The translations under genes and the position numbers were made by a program. A stretch of 64,000 nt of DNA, taken from NCBI GenBank assembly GCA_025060325.1, contig JANXBW010000001.1, positions 62,001 to 126,000 of the forward strand, in the 5' to 3' direction. Shown piece by piece: positions 8,737-18,415 of the stretch. Position 1 is the stretch's first letter. Every line of letters begins with the position of its first letter. Source of the DNA: Thermoguttaceae bacterium (GTDB lineage Bacteria > Planctomycetota > Planctomycetia > Pirellulales > Thermoguttaceae). The notes below the pieces were generated by a model. That model did not search any database. It worked only from the letters and a program-made list of their open reading frames with translations, and was not told the origin of the DNA.

Positions 8737-9948
8737 ATGGGTGTAAGCTCGGAAACTCATCCGTTTGTCGATCGTATCCGCCACTCCCTTGCTACATTAG
8801 GATGGGATCGGGGATCCACCGTTGTGGCGGTCTCCGGCGGCGGGGACAGCATTGGGCTTCTTCTTGCCATGAACACAATCTGCCGGAGCACCAATTCACC
8901 GCTGTGGGCTGCTCACTTTAATCACGGCTTGCGCGGACCGGAGTCCGACGAAGACGAGCTTTTCGTCCGCCAGAGATGCGAGCATTTAGGGATCCCTGTC
9001 CGTGTTGGCCGTCCTTCCCGCCCGGTTGAGGGATGCGGTGCGGGCGGAAGCTTGGAGCACGCAGCAAGAGTGGCGCGATACCGCTTCCTCCTGGCAGTTG
9101 CCCACGAATGTCAGGCCAAATTCGTGCTTACAGCCCACACGGCCGACGACCAAGTGGAAACCGTTCTTTTTCGTGTCATCCGAGGCACTGGGCTTCGGGG
9201 TCTAGCGGGCATTCCCAGCCGTCGGACAGTTCCGGGTGGGCCGATTTTCCTTCGGCCACTCCTTAACTTTTGGCGAGACGAAGTGCGCTCATTCTTGGCT
9301 GAGTTGGGCGAGGAATTTCGTGAGGATAGCAGCAACCGGGACCTCCGGTTTACGCGAAACCGCATCCGGCAGGAACTTTTGCCACTCCTTGAGCGAAATT
9401 ATCATCCTGGGGTGCGAAAAGCTCTTTGGCGACTAAGCTCGCTTGCCCAGGATTTGGTCGCCTTCACGAGTTTCGCCGTCCAACGTAGCCTTGCAAACGC
9501 GGTGCTTGAGGAGGATTTCCAGCGGGTCGTGTTGGATGCCGGCCAGCTGGTCGGGCTTCCACAGCTCCTTCTTACCGAGTCACTTCGGCACATTTGGCGT
9601 CAACGGGGTTGGCCTGAAGGCAAAATGAGTTGGAAGCATTGGCGCCAATTGGGCGACATGGTCCGACTCGCCGCGGGCCTTACGGAACGAGAAGCGCCGT
9701 CTTCCGATAGCACGCCTCTAATCCCACGCCAAGACGGGGAAGATTCATCTTGCCTTGACAGCAGGGATGCAAAAGCGGTCGGACCGACTGGGGTATCATC
9801 CCCGCACTTTGCTGAGGAGCATGGTTTCGGAGACAGACCGCAAGAGACTCCTCGCCCTTCACTTCGACAAACCTTCCCCGGCCGAATCGAGGTGATTGTG
9901 CGACCGGGAAGTGTGGAGCTCCGGTGGCAGGGCGGAATCGAGGATTAG
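8737..9948 (+). CDS. tilS: tRNA(Ile)-lysidine synthase
   Basis: ATP-pyrophosphatase-family enzyme that converts C34 of the CAT-anticodon isoleucine tRNA to lysidine, so that it reads ATA codons. Length 403 residues. The PP-loop SGGGDS is at 33-38, followed by the AAHFNHGLRG segment, TAHTADDQVET, and RPLL with the DSSN/RNRIR block that contacts tRNA. The C-terminal part holds a Gly/Ser/Asp-rich linker (about 325-380) before a short end, rather than a well-defined TilS C-terminal domain, so that domain may be shortened or divergent. The ATG at 8737 has no Shine-Dalgarno motif. The next gene starts 288 bases downstream, and nothing recognisable lies between. Confidence 0.92.
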   Translation: MGVSSETHPFVDRIRHSLATLGWDRGSTVVAVSGGGDSIGLLLAMNTICRSTNSPLWAAHFNHGLRGPESDEDELFVRQRCEHLGIPVRVGRPSRPVEGCGAGGSLEHAARVARYRFLLAVAHECQAKFVLTAHTADDQVETVLFRVIRGTGLRGLAGIPSRRTVPGGPIFLRPLLNFWRDEVRSFLAELGEEFREDSSNRDLRFTRNRIRQELLPLLERNYHPGVRKALWRLSSLAQDLVAFTSFAVQRSLANAVLEEDFQRVVLDAGQLVGLPQLLLTESLRHIWRQRGWPEGKMSWKHWRQLGDMVRLAAGLTEREAPSSDSTPLIPRQDGEDSSCLDSRDAKAVGPTGVSSPHFAEEHGFGDRPQETPRPSLRQTFPGRIEVIVRPGSVELRWQGGIED

Positions 9949-10236
9949 TCGCCTACCACCTGACCTAGGGCGAGGGGTTCGGCAAGCCGTTCCGCTGTCG
10001 GTCGAGAGCTGGGAACAGGCCGGGACGCTCCCGGGCTTGCGGGTGCAAACGGGACATCGGCTCGCTGGCATCGACTGGTCGAAATCCCGGTCTTTGCCAA
10101 ACGGGCAAACTTTGTCTCGGACGTTAGTGGGGGCCTCGACCTAAGTAATCACCCGAAGGGACAAATTTGGGGTCCCGCCCCAGGATTTTGCGGAAATGCG
10201 GAAATAAAGGTTAGACGTTGCGTAGGACAGTAACTT

Positions 10237-11070
10237 ATGGCTCCGACGGACAAATCAGGGCCGGGATTGCCCGAGGTTGCATGGACCCGAAGCACGGGCG
10301 CTCGGGGAGTGGCAGGACAAGTGTCGATGAAATTTCCTCCGCCTCAGGCATGGCGAAGAGGCCGCCGGCTCGTCCGCACAATTCTTACAGTGTTCGTAAC
10401 GACGTTCTTCCTCGGGGCGCTCCTGGCGATTCTTGCGCTCTGGGTCATTTTGCGCGCCATTGCCTATGTCCCGGATTTCTACAGAATCGGACTGAGTGTT
10501 CCCGATTCCCAGCTTGCGCCGATTTATGACAAGTTTGTTGATCGGGTATCGGCATCTGTCGCCCAGCTAAAGAAGAACAAGGCGATCGAAGCGGTACTCC
10601 CGGAGGATGAACTGAACGCATGGCTTACCATTCAAGGCCCACGTTGGTGGCGCGGAGAAACCCCAGTGACAATCCGAAGTCCCCGCGTCCGCCTCGGGGA
10701 CAAAAAAATCTGGCTCGGCGCCCAGGTCGAGATGCGGTGGCTCAAAGGCGTGCTGTGGTTTGCTGTGGAACCGGAAGTTCGGGGACCGAACGTTGTGGCG
10801 GTACGAATTGAAGAAGCTCGCCTGGGCCGGGTACCTATTCCCACGGACCGCCTCGCTAGGTTGGTTGTGTCGGGGTATCTCACTGAGACTGTGGGACCGC
10901 ACCGGGTCACGCCTTATTGGGAAATGGGCGCAGATGGCCGGCCGATATTGGTCCTACACCTTGATGTCACGCCCGATCCAAACTCTCCAGACCGAATTCA
11001 GGTGGACGGCTTCCGCGTAGGAGAGGGAGCGGTCGCCATTTCCTTGCGAATTGTCCGCCCTCCAAAGTGA
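10237..11070 (+). CDS. Single-pass membrane protein, DUF2140/YpmS-like
   Basis: Protein of 277 residues with a basic N-terminal stretch, one transmembrane helix (about residues 48-75, rich in Leu, Ala and Ile), and an extracytoplasmic domain. The mature part includes LPEDELNAWL, followed by alternating beta strands (VTIRSPRVRLGDKKIWLGA), a pattern like the YpmS/DUF2140 or BPI-like membrane-associated domains. I infer lipid-facing binding only from this pattern. AGGA about nine bases before the ATG at 10237 supports the start; another ATG at 10327 (MKFPPPQAW) would give a shorter cytoplasmic tail. No named function. Confidence 0.7.
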   Translation: MAPTDKSGPGLPEVAWTRSTGARGVAGQVSMKFPPPQAWRRGRRLVRTILTVFVTTFFLGALLAILALWVILRAIAYVPDFYRIGLSVPDSQLAPIYDKFVDRVSASVAQLKKNKAIEAVLPEDELNAWLTIQGPRWWRGETPVTIRSPRVRLGDKKIWLGAQVEMRWLKGVLWFAVEPEVRGPNVVAVRIEEARLGRVPIPTDRLARLVVSGYLTETVGPHRVTPYWEMGADGRPILVLHLDVTPDPNSPDRIQVDGFRVGEGAVAISLRIVRPPK

Positions 11071-11648
11071 GCAAATGCTCAATTCTTTGGTTCAGAAACC
11101 ATCTTGCCCAGGGTTATGAGAAAAGACCCCCATTCAAACTGTTTTGCCTAACTGTCCCAAAAGACCAACCTTCCCTAGCGATTTGCCAGCCCGACCACGT
11201 GGGGACCACGCATAGAACTAAGCATAGAGCAAGACCTGAAGCTGTTCGGCTCCAACCGTTGAGGCATCACGATTTAACGGCCGCAACACGCTTCGGGTGG
11301 ACTTCCCTGGTTGCCACAAACCGCGCCTGGTTCTCAAAGTGCTCTTTGGCGCCCGGAGAAAAAACATGAAGGCCCAAAAGCCACACGTCGCCGGGCTTGG
11401 CTCAGAACTCAGCCTATGGTCGCAGCCATCGGGGAAGCGGTGAACAAGTAATCTAAACTGGCCTTGCGGATCCCTCCCAGCTTGGCTAGTTTCTCCCGAC
11501 GGGCAGAGTATGGCTTTTTGCGAAAACTCCTTTTCGTCACCGTGAGCTATTCGAAGGCGCAACTGAAAGAGGCATCTCGTCCCGGGTGGTTGGCCGATTC
11601 AGCGAGGAGACACCCTCTGGGCACTCCAGGCTCCAAAATCATTTACCC
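11071..11648. other. Gene-free region
   Basis: I see no supported gene, repeat or terminator. Frames on both strands have random-looking translations. The last part is the leader of the SH3-type protein; the upstream extension of that frame to 11586 is not a likely signal peptide. Confidence 0.45.
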
Positions 11649-13436
11649 ATGAAGCACTTCCGGCGAAAGACCTGCAAAACGGGCCTCCTCCCGCACCGGT
11701 ATACTCCGGCACCAAAGGTTGCCATCCCAATCGCTTGCTTTCTTTACCTGCCACTTTGGGGTAGCGTTCTTCTGGCAAATCCCCAACCATTGACCAGGTC
11801 AACCCCGTTAGTTGACGGCCCCCCCCGTTCTCCGATCTCCAAATCTGGCCTCGCACCTTTGCCACCCTCTGCTACTGAGCAAAAAAGCGGAACCTATACA
11901 CACCGAAGCCTGATCCCGCAAAGAGGCGTGATCGTTACCGAAGAAGCCTACGTGCGAGCCGGTCCAGGTCTTAGCTATTATCCCACGCAAGTCCTCCGGC
12001 AGGGGAGCGAGGTAGAGATTTACTACGCCGACCCAAACGGGTGGCTCGCGATTCGTCCCCCGGAAGGAAGCTTTTCGTGGGTGCGGTCAGAAGACATCGA
12101 GATTGGCCCCGACGGTCTGGCAGAGGTTATACGAGAGGGTGCGCCCTCATTCATCGGAAGCCTGCTTTCTTCTGCTCGCGATTATGCCCCCGTCCATTTG
12201 CGCCGCGGCGAACTCCTGAAAGTCCTAGAGGTACCTGACCCGCCCGAAATTGCTCCCCTTCCTGGGGACTTGCTTAAGCCGCCCGGCCCAAGCGCTCCAA
12301 ACAGTGGTTGGGTCAAAATCGCCCCACCTTCCGGGGAATTCCGGTGGGTTGAGGCTGGGGTGGTCGAGTTAGTGGAAAAAGCCGTTCATTTGACCGGCTG
12401 GAATCAACTCGACCCCGGGGAGGGACAGCCCCCGGCACTCTTGGAGGGGCAAGAGTGGCGGCCGCTCGATAGGTGGGAGAGGCCTCAGGGTGAGAAACCG
12501 GGAACCGCGCCAGCGGCAGAAGTGGAACTGGGCGAAGAACCGCAGAGACTTGGCAGCCCCCAGTTGCCTACTCCCCAGGGACGATCCTCCCCAAAAGCTG
12601 GGGCGGATCCTAATTCGCTAATGCTGGAGCGCACTTTGGTAAGTCAACCCGGGGGTGGCTTGGCCAGTCGTCCCCACCAAGGGACAGCTTTTAAGGAATG
12701 GGTCGCCCGGGCTGAACCGCTTCGTCCCCAACCGGAACAACCCCGGCCCTCGGCCGCCGACCAGCATCAACAAAGGCTCGACCAACTCAGCCTCGAGTTT
12801 GCTCAGATGCTCCTTTTGCCCCCGGCCCAGTGGAGTCTTGATCAACTCAGTAATTCCATCCGGGAACTTGTTGCGCAAATACCTGCGGGAACTCTGCAAG
12901 AAGAAGCCCGAGCCCTTGCAGCCCGGATCGAGCGGGCCAAGGTCTTACGTGAGCAAGCGCTTACCGGGCCACCAAAAACTCCGATGCGTGAACTAGCGGA
13001 GGACCAAAGCCGGAAGCAACCTCAGCCGCCAAGGGAAGGCATCTCAGAAGTTCCCAACCCGAAACCCCCAGAAAGTGCAACCAAGCTTGTTTCCCATTCC
13101 ACCCAAGCCGCGTTAGGAGGGAGGGATCCTGCTTGGCTGCCGGAAGCGGGTATTAGTCAAAAAGTTTTCTCGTCAGCGACCGCCCAATCCCCATTTGATG
13201 CCACTGGCCGATTGATGCGGGTGCTGCCGGCTGGATGGGGAGTGCCCCGATACGCGCTCGTTGACGAAAACGGCAATATTCGCGCCTTCGTGACTCCGAC
13301 GAGCGGGGTCAACCTCGAGTATTACGTGGGAAGCCAGATCGGCGTAAACGGCCCGTGTACGCTTTATGGATCAGGCCAAGTTCCGCACGTGATGGCTAAA
13401 TCGGTCGTGCCACTCGAGCGGTTATCACGGCGTTGA
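11649..13436 (+). CDS. Secreted SH3-type domain protein, planctomycete-specific
   Basis: Exported protein of 595 residues from the ATG at 11649, where a basic n-region and hydrophobic stretch (VAIPIACFLYLPLWGSVLLA) form a signal peptide. Two bacterial SH3-like modules follow. The first (about residues 96-146) contains YVRAGPGLSYYPTQVL ... WLAIRPPEGSFSWVRSEDI. The second (about 150-245) ends in GWVKIAPPSGEFRWVE. A long Pro/Gln/Glu-rich linker follows (about 260-510). The protein ends in a compact conserved-looking domain (LVDENGNIRAFVTP ... GVNLEYYVGSQIGVNG) ending in VVPLERL. SH3 modules of this kind often bind cell-wall or envelope polymers, so a structural envelope role is inferred. It converges on the barrel-like protein gene at 13523. 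Confidence 0.75.
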   Translation: MKHFRRKTCKTGLLPHRYTPAPKVAIPIACFLYLPLWGSVLLANPQPLTRSTPLVDGPPRSPISKSGLAPLPPSATEQKSGTYTHRSLIPQRGVIVTEEAYVRAGPGLSYYPTQVLRQGSEVEIYYADPNGWLAIRPPEGSFSWVRSEDIEIGPDGLAEVIREGAPSFIGSLLSSARDYAPVHLRRGELLKVLEVPDPPEIAPLPGDLLKPPGPSAPNSGWVKIAPPSGEFRWVEAGVVELVEKAVHLTGWNQLDPGEGQPPALLEGQEWRPLDRWERPQGEKPGTAPAAEVELGEEPQRLGSPQLPTPQGRSSPKAGADPNSLMLERTLVSQPGGGLASRPHQGTAFKEWVARAEPLRPQPEQPRPSAADQHQQRLDQLSLEFAQMLLLPPAQWSLDQLSNSIRELVAQIPAGTLQEEARALAARIERAKVLREQALTGPPKTPMRELAEDQSRKQPQPPREGISEVPNPKPPESATKLVSHSTQAALGGRDPAWLPEAGISQKVFSSATAQSPFDATGRLMRVLPAGWGVPRYALVDENGNIRAFVTPTSGVNLEYYVGSQIGVNGPCTLYGSGQVPHVMAKSVVPLERLSRR

Positions 13437-13474
13437 CGATTCAGACCATCGCATCCCTCCAGCTTAGTCCCTTG

Positions 13475-13520
13475 AACGGACTGTCCGTTGGTTACCCACG
13501 GGTTTCTTGTTAGGCTAACA
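13475..13520. terminator. Paired inverted repeats in convergent spacer
   Basis: The 86-base spacer between two convergent genes carries two palindromes. One is AACGGAC-T-GTCCGTT (13475-13489), which can fold as a 5-bp stem. The other is TGTTAG-G-CTAACA (13508-13520). Together they may end transcription from both sides. T-runs are short, so this is a positional argument rather than a strong rho-independent call. Confidence 0.35.
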
Positions 13521-13522
13521 GA

Positions 13523-14905
13523 TTAGGGCAAACGCTGGATAAGGTATCGATTGTCTGCGACAGGAAGCAGCGGCCGGAAAGGGTCGGTCAGAGCACAACT
13601 GTTCCCACGCACCGGATACCACACCAGGCTGAGTGTCACTGCCCAACTTTCCTCCGCAAGCGCCGCCGTGGATGTCGCCTCTTTAGGGATCAGGTAGCTG
13701 AAACCGCCTTCGAAGGCAAACACCTGACCTGCCGGGAGGAGAATATCGGCGCCAAACAATCCGTTGCCCTGGCCGGAAAATCCCGCAAACGCCCGCCACT
13801 CGCCCCCGCAAGTGAGCGTTTGCCGGTAGAAGATCGTGTACAAATCGCGGGATTCCACATCGCGACGATAAGGTTGCCCTCGAATTCCATAGTCATACTG
13901 GTCGTCGCCGGTCATGAATGCGCCCCAAAAACCGATCTCGTGTCCACAGAGGAATTTCCAGGACATTTCGGTCCGCAATTGCTGCAAGTCGGCCGAGCCG
14001 TAGTAGTTGTCATGAAGGTAATCAAACACAACGGCCCATTGGAGGCCACAGTCGCTCTTGCGATGAAACAGGCCTGTCGTAAGGAAGAATTGATTCCGAC
14101 TGGCGGGGTCGTAGGAGTCGATTCGGGTTCCGGCGAAGTCACTGTGCGCTGCCCGGAAACCAAACTGCCACCCTATTCCCCAGGGATCGCCCAGTGGGCC
14201 GCCGGCGTTAAAACCCTCGTGGAAACCGAAATTTCCGTTACGCCCGCGGTCTGGCGCACTCTTGAACCCGTGGACGCCCGCAAACAGTTCCGTCCGAGAA
14301 AGAAGGGTGGCTACCGGACCTCCATACCACCACGGCCAGGCCCACGGCGGCCCAAACCATTCCGGCTCAAGGCATGGCCCACCGCAGGCGCACCCGTCAC
14401 AGGCGGCACAACCTTCGCACTCCGCCTCGCTGCAGGCATCGCACCCTTCTTCGGAAAGCTCCTCGTAGACCACCCCATCTTCGAATGGATCGAGCATCGG
14501 ATGGCCAGGTGACTCCGGGAGGGCCTGGGTTTCCTGGGGGGGCTGATTAGTCGCGCTGGAGTCAGCCTGCGCACTTACCATCCGGGTTGTGGGAAGTCGG
14601 CCGGAGCGGGCACCAGAGGCACTAGACCTGAAACTTGTCGCTCGGTTGCTGACCGAGCTGGATCCCATTAGCAGGTTCCCTACCCCTCTGGGCGAGGTCC
14701 TAGAGGCGAGATGCCTTGCTTGTCCGTTAACGGGTCCTTCCAGCCAGACGTCGGCTCCCCCCCATACCACTCGAGCACCCCACTCCGAGACGAAGGGGTT
14801 GCTGGCCGGCGGGGAAGCTTTCACCGCTTGCGAAAAGCCAACTTCGTTGCATGCCAGCATGAGCATTGCCACCGCAGACGAGACAGTAAGAACGGTCCTC
14901 TGCAT
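13523..14905 (-). CDS. Exported beta-barrel-like protein with eight-cysteine cluster
   Basis: Protein of 460 residues from the ATG at 14905, which has AAGGA nine bases upstream; the frame runs on to a TTG at 14923. A signal peptide opens it. A Ser/Arg/Pro-rich stretch follows. Then comes a striking cysteine knot-like segment, CDACSEAECEGCAACDGCAC (161-180 in the longer numbering) plus C184: eight cysteines in 24 residues. The rest is rich in aromatic and glycine residues in alternating short strands (WGIGWQFGFRAAHSDF, GLQWAVVFDYLHDNYYG, FAFEGGFSYLIPKE) and resembles the DUF6666-type planctomycete outer-membrane proteins. I infer a porin-like or surface barrel with a metal- or disulfide-stabilised N-terminal plug. 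Substrate unknown. Confidence 0.7.
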   Translation of the reverse strand: MQRTVLTVSSAVAMLMLACNEVGFSQAVKASPPASNPFVSEWGARVVWGGADVWLEGPVNGQARHLASRTSPRGVGNLLMGSSSVSNRATSFRSSASGARSGRLPTTRMVSAQADSSATNQPPQETQALPESPGHPMLDPFEDGVVYEELSEEGCDACSEAECEGCAACDGCACGGPCLEPEWFGPPWAWPWWYGGPVATLLSRTELFAGVHGFKSAPDRGRNGNFGFHEGFNAGGPLGDPWGIGWQFGFRAAHSDFAGTRIDSYDPASRNQFFLTTGLFHRKSDCGLQWAVVFDYLHDNYYGSADLQQLRTEMSWKFLCGHEIGFWGAFMTGDDQYDYGIRGQPYRRDVESRDLYTIFYRQTLTCGGEWRAFAGFSGQGNGLFGADILLPAGQVFAFEGGFSYLIPKEATSTAALAEESWAVTLSLVWYPVRGNSCALTDPFRPLLPVADNRYLIQRLP

Positions 14906-16288
14906 TGCCTGCAATCCTTGCAAAAGTGGACCCAGGAGCTAACACCAGGATAAGGCCACCGGCGAACCAGAAAGTTCACTGCCTGCCGACAAGACACCGT
15001 CACGTTAGAGAGGGCTGCGAATAAACCCGGTTTGTTAGAGTTTGGCGACTACTTTCCCTGCACGACGGGAATCGTCCTAGCCGGACGTGAGGAGACATCC
15101 ATCCCCATGCGAAAAGGGGCAAAATGCTGATCAGCTTATCGGAGAGCTGTGCCCAAAACTTGAAGTTATTTCTCGACGCAATGTAGCAGCGGGATGAGCC
15201 CGAACTCCGACTCGGCCATCTTCCCTCGACGGGAAGTTGCGACCTTGAGCGATAAGCCGGCCGGTGGGTTACCCGGGCTTAATAGCCTTCGCGACAAAGC
15301 AATGTGCCCGACGAACTGGGCTCTCCTGGAGTAGCAGCCCTTTGGATCTTTCCCACGGGTAATTGAAGGACACGCGAGATTACTCAAAAACGGGGCTGAT
15401 CCCTCCTAACGCATGCGTCCCGATTGATTCCCTAGGTTCTTAACTTGGAGAATTCCCCCTGCCCCTCCCAAGCGATTTTACCTAACCTTTAGCCTGCCCT
15501 AATTACCGATCCAAAAATTGCCCGAGCTTGGTTTTAGGCCGGACGTCCCTCGTGCCCGAGATTCAAAAAAGCACCGCGCCCCTATCCAAGTGAGCCCGTG
15601 CCGCGCGGCTTGTTGGGGCATACTGTGGGAGGGCGGGTAGTCGGCTGATCCGCCTCGCACGGCCTTGGCTGCTTCTCCGAAGGGTACCCGCCCGATAAAA
15701 TCCGCATCCACGTCTTCAAGTTTCCGGTTATTCGGGGAGCGATTTCCCCGGGGATCGCTAAGCTATCCGCCATGATTACCATGCTTGGAACGATTGAGTC
15801 TGTCGACTGGCGTGAGTTTCCCGGGGATCACCGGCGGTAATCTGGAGGACTTGGGGAAAGCGGGCGCTATCCCTTGGTTTGTGGCTTCGCGCGACGAAAG
15901 CACTTGATTGCAGCGTCTGGCACATATTGGGCGAAACTTGGCAAGCGGGGAAATTTCGGCAAGCAACTGAGTGGGAGATCTCTATCTTTGGTTTGGGGAG
16001 GGATTTGCCCGGGACAGAAACCGGCTTAGTTCTTTCCCCTAAAAAGGAGGGGCTTCGTTGTTTCTTCCAGGGCAAGCAATACGACCGTTCACGGTAACCG
16101 TGAGCCGCGTAGTTGTTCCCCGAGCGGTCCCAATCCCCGTCTCCGCAACCTTTGGCCAAATTCTTTACATTTTTGCTTGCGATTCCCCTTTGCCGATGCC
16201 GTATCGGGAGGCCCACGCGGGGGAAGATGCCCCTGAGCTAAGTTTGACCCGCTAAGAGTCCGCCACCTGTGGGAGGATTACCGCGCCG
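14906..16288. other. Long gene-free region
   Basis: Almost 1.4 kb between a leftward and a rightward gene with no supported gene. Minus-strand frames at 15499-15966 and 15776-16216 translate to random-looking sequence. The only structured site is the palindrome at 16089-16103, listed separately. Part of this must be the control region of glgX. Confidence 0.45.
16089..16103. promoter_or_regulatory. Palindrome upstream of glgX
   Basis: TCACGGT-A-ACCGTGA, perfect seven-base arms, 186 bases before the glgX start codon. Its form would suit a dimeric regulator such as a LacI/GalR-type protein. Palindromes of this size are expected a few times by chance in a window this long, so only its place before a glycogen gene makes it worth listing. 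Confidence 0.25.
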
Positions 16289-18415
16289 ATGATGCACGCC
16301 CGACCGACACGGCCGGAGTTCTCATATTCACTCCCCTTTGGAGCAATTGTCCAGCAAAACGGAGTGCAATTCTCAGTCTTTAGCCGTTCGGCGACCGCCA
16401 TGCGGCTCCTCGTGTACGAAAGGGTCGAGGATCCGGAGCCAGTGGAAGTGATCGAGATGGATCCTCGGGATCATCGCTTTGGTGATGTTTGGAGCGTTTT
16501 TTTGCCGGGGGCAAAACCCGGGCTGCTATATCACTTCCAGGCCGAGGGGCCGTTTGACCCTGATCGGGGGCATCGATTTGATGGTCGGGCACGGCTTATC
16601 GATCCGTACGCGAAAGCCTTGGCAGGGGACTTTCTGCCCGCAGCCGATGGCATCATTCGCCCACCCAAGTGTGTAGTCATCGACGACTCGTTTGATTGGC
16701 AGGGTGACACCCACCCGCGCATTCCGTTGTCCGAGACGATCATCTACGAGCTACATGTCAAGGGATTCACCCGATCACCCAGCAGCAAAGTGCGTTTTCC
16801 CGGGACTTACCTAGGGCTAATCGAGAAGATTCCCTATCTTCAATCGCTTGGCATCACGGCCGTCGAACTGATGCCGGTGTTCGAATTTCCTATTCGAGAT
16901 TGTTTCGGCCGGATGCCTCCTCGGCCCAATTATTGGGGCTATGACCCCATGGCTTTCTTTTCGCCGCACAGAGGTTATGCGGTAAGCGAAGAGCCTGGCG
17001 CTCAAGTTCGGGAGTTGAAGACCCTCGTCCGGGCACTTCACCAGGCCGGCATCGAGGTCATCCTGGATGTTGTCTTCAACCACACCTGCGAGGGCAACGA
17101 ACTTGGGCCGACTCTCAGCTTCAAAGGATTGGAAAATCGCGTTTATTACATGCTCTCGAACGGCGGGCGGTATTATCGCAACTACTCCGGCTGCGGAAAT
17201 ACCCTCAACGGCAATCATCCAATTGTCCGCGAAATGATTTTCCACTGCCTGCGTTACTGGGTGCATAACTACCACATTGACGGGTTCCGATTCGATTTGG
17301 CGTCGATTCTTAGCCGAGATCGTAACGGTAATCTCGTGCCGAACCCCCCTCTTTTGGAAACAATCGCCGAAGATCCTCTTCTTGCGGACACAAAAATTAT
17401 TGCCGAGGCGTGGGATGCCGCCGGGGCATATCAGGTGGGCACTTTCGCGAGCTTCCGCTGGCCCGATGCCGTGGTCGGACCTCGCTGGGCCGAGTGGAAT
17501 GGCCGTTATCGCGACGATGTCCGCCGGTTCTGGCGGGGTGATCCGGACACGGTTGGCGCCCTTGCTACGCGTCTTGCCGGCTCAAGCGACCTTTACCAAC
17601 CGGGTGGCCGTCGACCGTACCACAGCATCAACTTCGTCACCAGTCACGATGGCTTCACCCTGAATGACTTGGTGACCTACAGCCGAAAGCACAACGAAGA
17701 CAACGGCGAGGACAACCGCGACGGGGAAAACAACAACTACAGTTGCAACTATGGTGTGGAAGGTCCTACCCGGAAGCCCAGTATCGAGGCCATTCGCTAC
17801 CGGCAGATTCGGAACTTCTTGGCTACACTGCTTCTCAGCCAAGGCGTTCCAATGATCCTGGCCGGCGATGAGTGTCGCCGAACGCAGCGAGGCAACAACA
17901 ACGCTTATTGCCAAGACAACGAGATTTCCTGGTTCGATTGGACGCTCGTAAAGAAAAACCAGGGCCTTGTACGATTTGTTCAGACTCTGGTAGCCTTCCG
18001 TCGTCGGGAGCCGACTGTGCGGCAGCGGAACTTTCTTACGGGCCTGCCGCGCCAGCCCGGCGGACTTCCGGATGTCATGTGGTTTGACCCTTCAGGCCGG
18101 CCAATGGATTGGCGACCCGATGCGCACAGCTTGGTATGCTTCCTTGGGGCCGTGCCCGCCATTCCCGATCAAACCACTCCGAACCATCACTTGCTCATGA
18201 TGTTTCATGCTGGGAATGACCCTCGGGAGTTCGTCCTGCCCGAGCCGGTGGCTTTTCTGCCGTGGCGCCTTTTCATCAATACGGCAGTGGATCCGCCAGG
18301 GGATATTTATCCGGAGCTTGATGGGCCGGCATTCCCGCAAGCAGGCAAAGTGGAATTGGTGCCCCGTAGTTTTATGTGCTACGTCGCTCCCGAAGGGCCG
18401 GCAAAACGCAAGTAA
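16289..18415 (+). CDS. glgX: Glycogen debranching enzyme GlgX (isoamylase type)
   Basis: Hydrolyses alpha-1,6 branches of glycogen limit dextrin; GH13, cytoplasmic. Length 708 residues, as usual for GlgX. An N-terminal CBM48-like domain (about 15-115) leads into the TIM barrel. Region I is VVFNH (261-265). The nucleophile Asp336 is in GFRFDLAS, the acid/base Glu373 in IIAEAWD, and Asp454 in VTSHDGFTLND. A C-terminal beta domain closes the protein. All catalytic residues are present. The start at 16289 (tandem ATG) lies 12 bases after GGGAGG. It stands alone, with a palindrome 186 bases upstream as a possible operator. Confidence 0.96.
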   Translation: MMHARPTRPEFSYSLPFGAIVQQNGVQFSVFSRSATAMRLLVYERVEDPEPVEVIEMDPRDHRFGDVWSVFLPGAKPGLLYHFQAEGPFDPDRGHRFDGRARLIDPYAKALAGDFLPAADGIIRPPKCVVIDDSFDWQGDTHPRIPLSETIIYELHVKGFTRSPSSKVRFPGTYLGLIEKIPYLQSLGITAVELMPVFEFPIRDCFGRMPPRPNYWGYDPMAFFSPHRGYAVSEEPGAQVRELKTLVRALHQAGIEVILDVVFNHTCEGNELGPTLSFKGLENRVYYMLSNGGRYYRNYSGCGNTLNGNHPIVREMIFHCLRYWVHNYHIDGFRFDLASILSRDRNGNLVPNPPLLETIAEDPLLADTKIIAEAWDAAGAYQVGTFASFRWPDAVVGPRWAEWNGRYRDDVRRFWRGDPDTVGALATRLAGSSDLYQPGGRRPYHSINFVTSHDGFTLNDLVTYSRKHNEDNGEDNRDGENNNYSCNYGVEGPTRKPSIEAIRYRQIRNFLATLLLSQGVPMILAGDECRRTQRGNNNAYCQDNEISWFDWTLVKKNQGLVRFVQTLVAFRRREPTVRQRNFLTGLPRQPGGLPDVMWFDPSGRPMDWRPDAHSLVCFLGAVPAIPDQTTPNHHLLMMFHAGNDPREFVLPEPVAFLPWRLFINTAVDPPGDIYPELDGPAFPQAGKVELVPRSFMCYVAPEGPAKRK

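Noticed and set aside
13820-14512. Plus-strand open frame of 230 codons
   Set aside because: Shadow of the barrel-like protein gene on the other strand.
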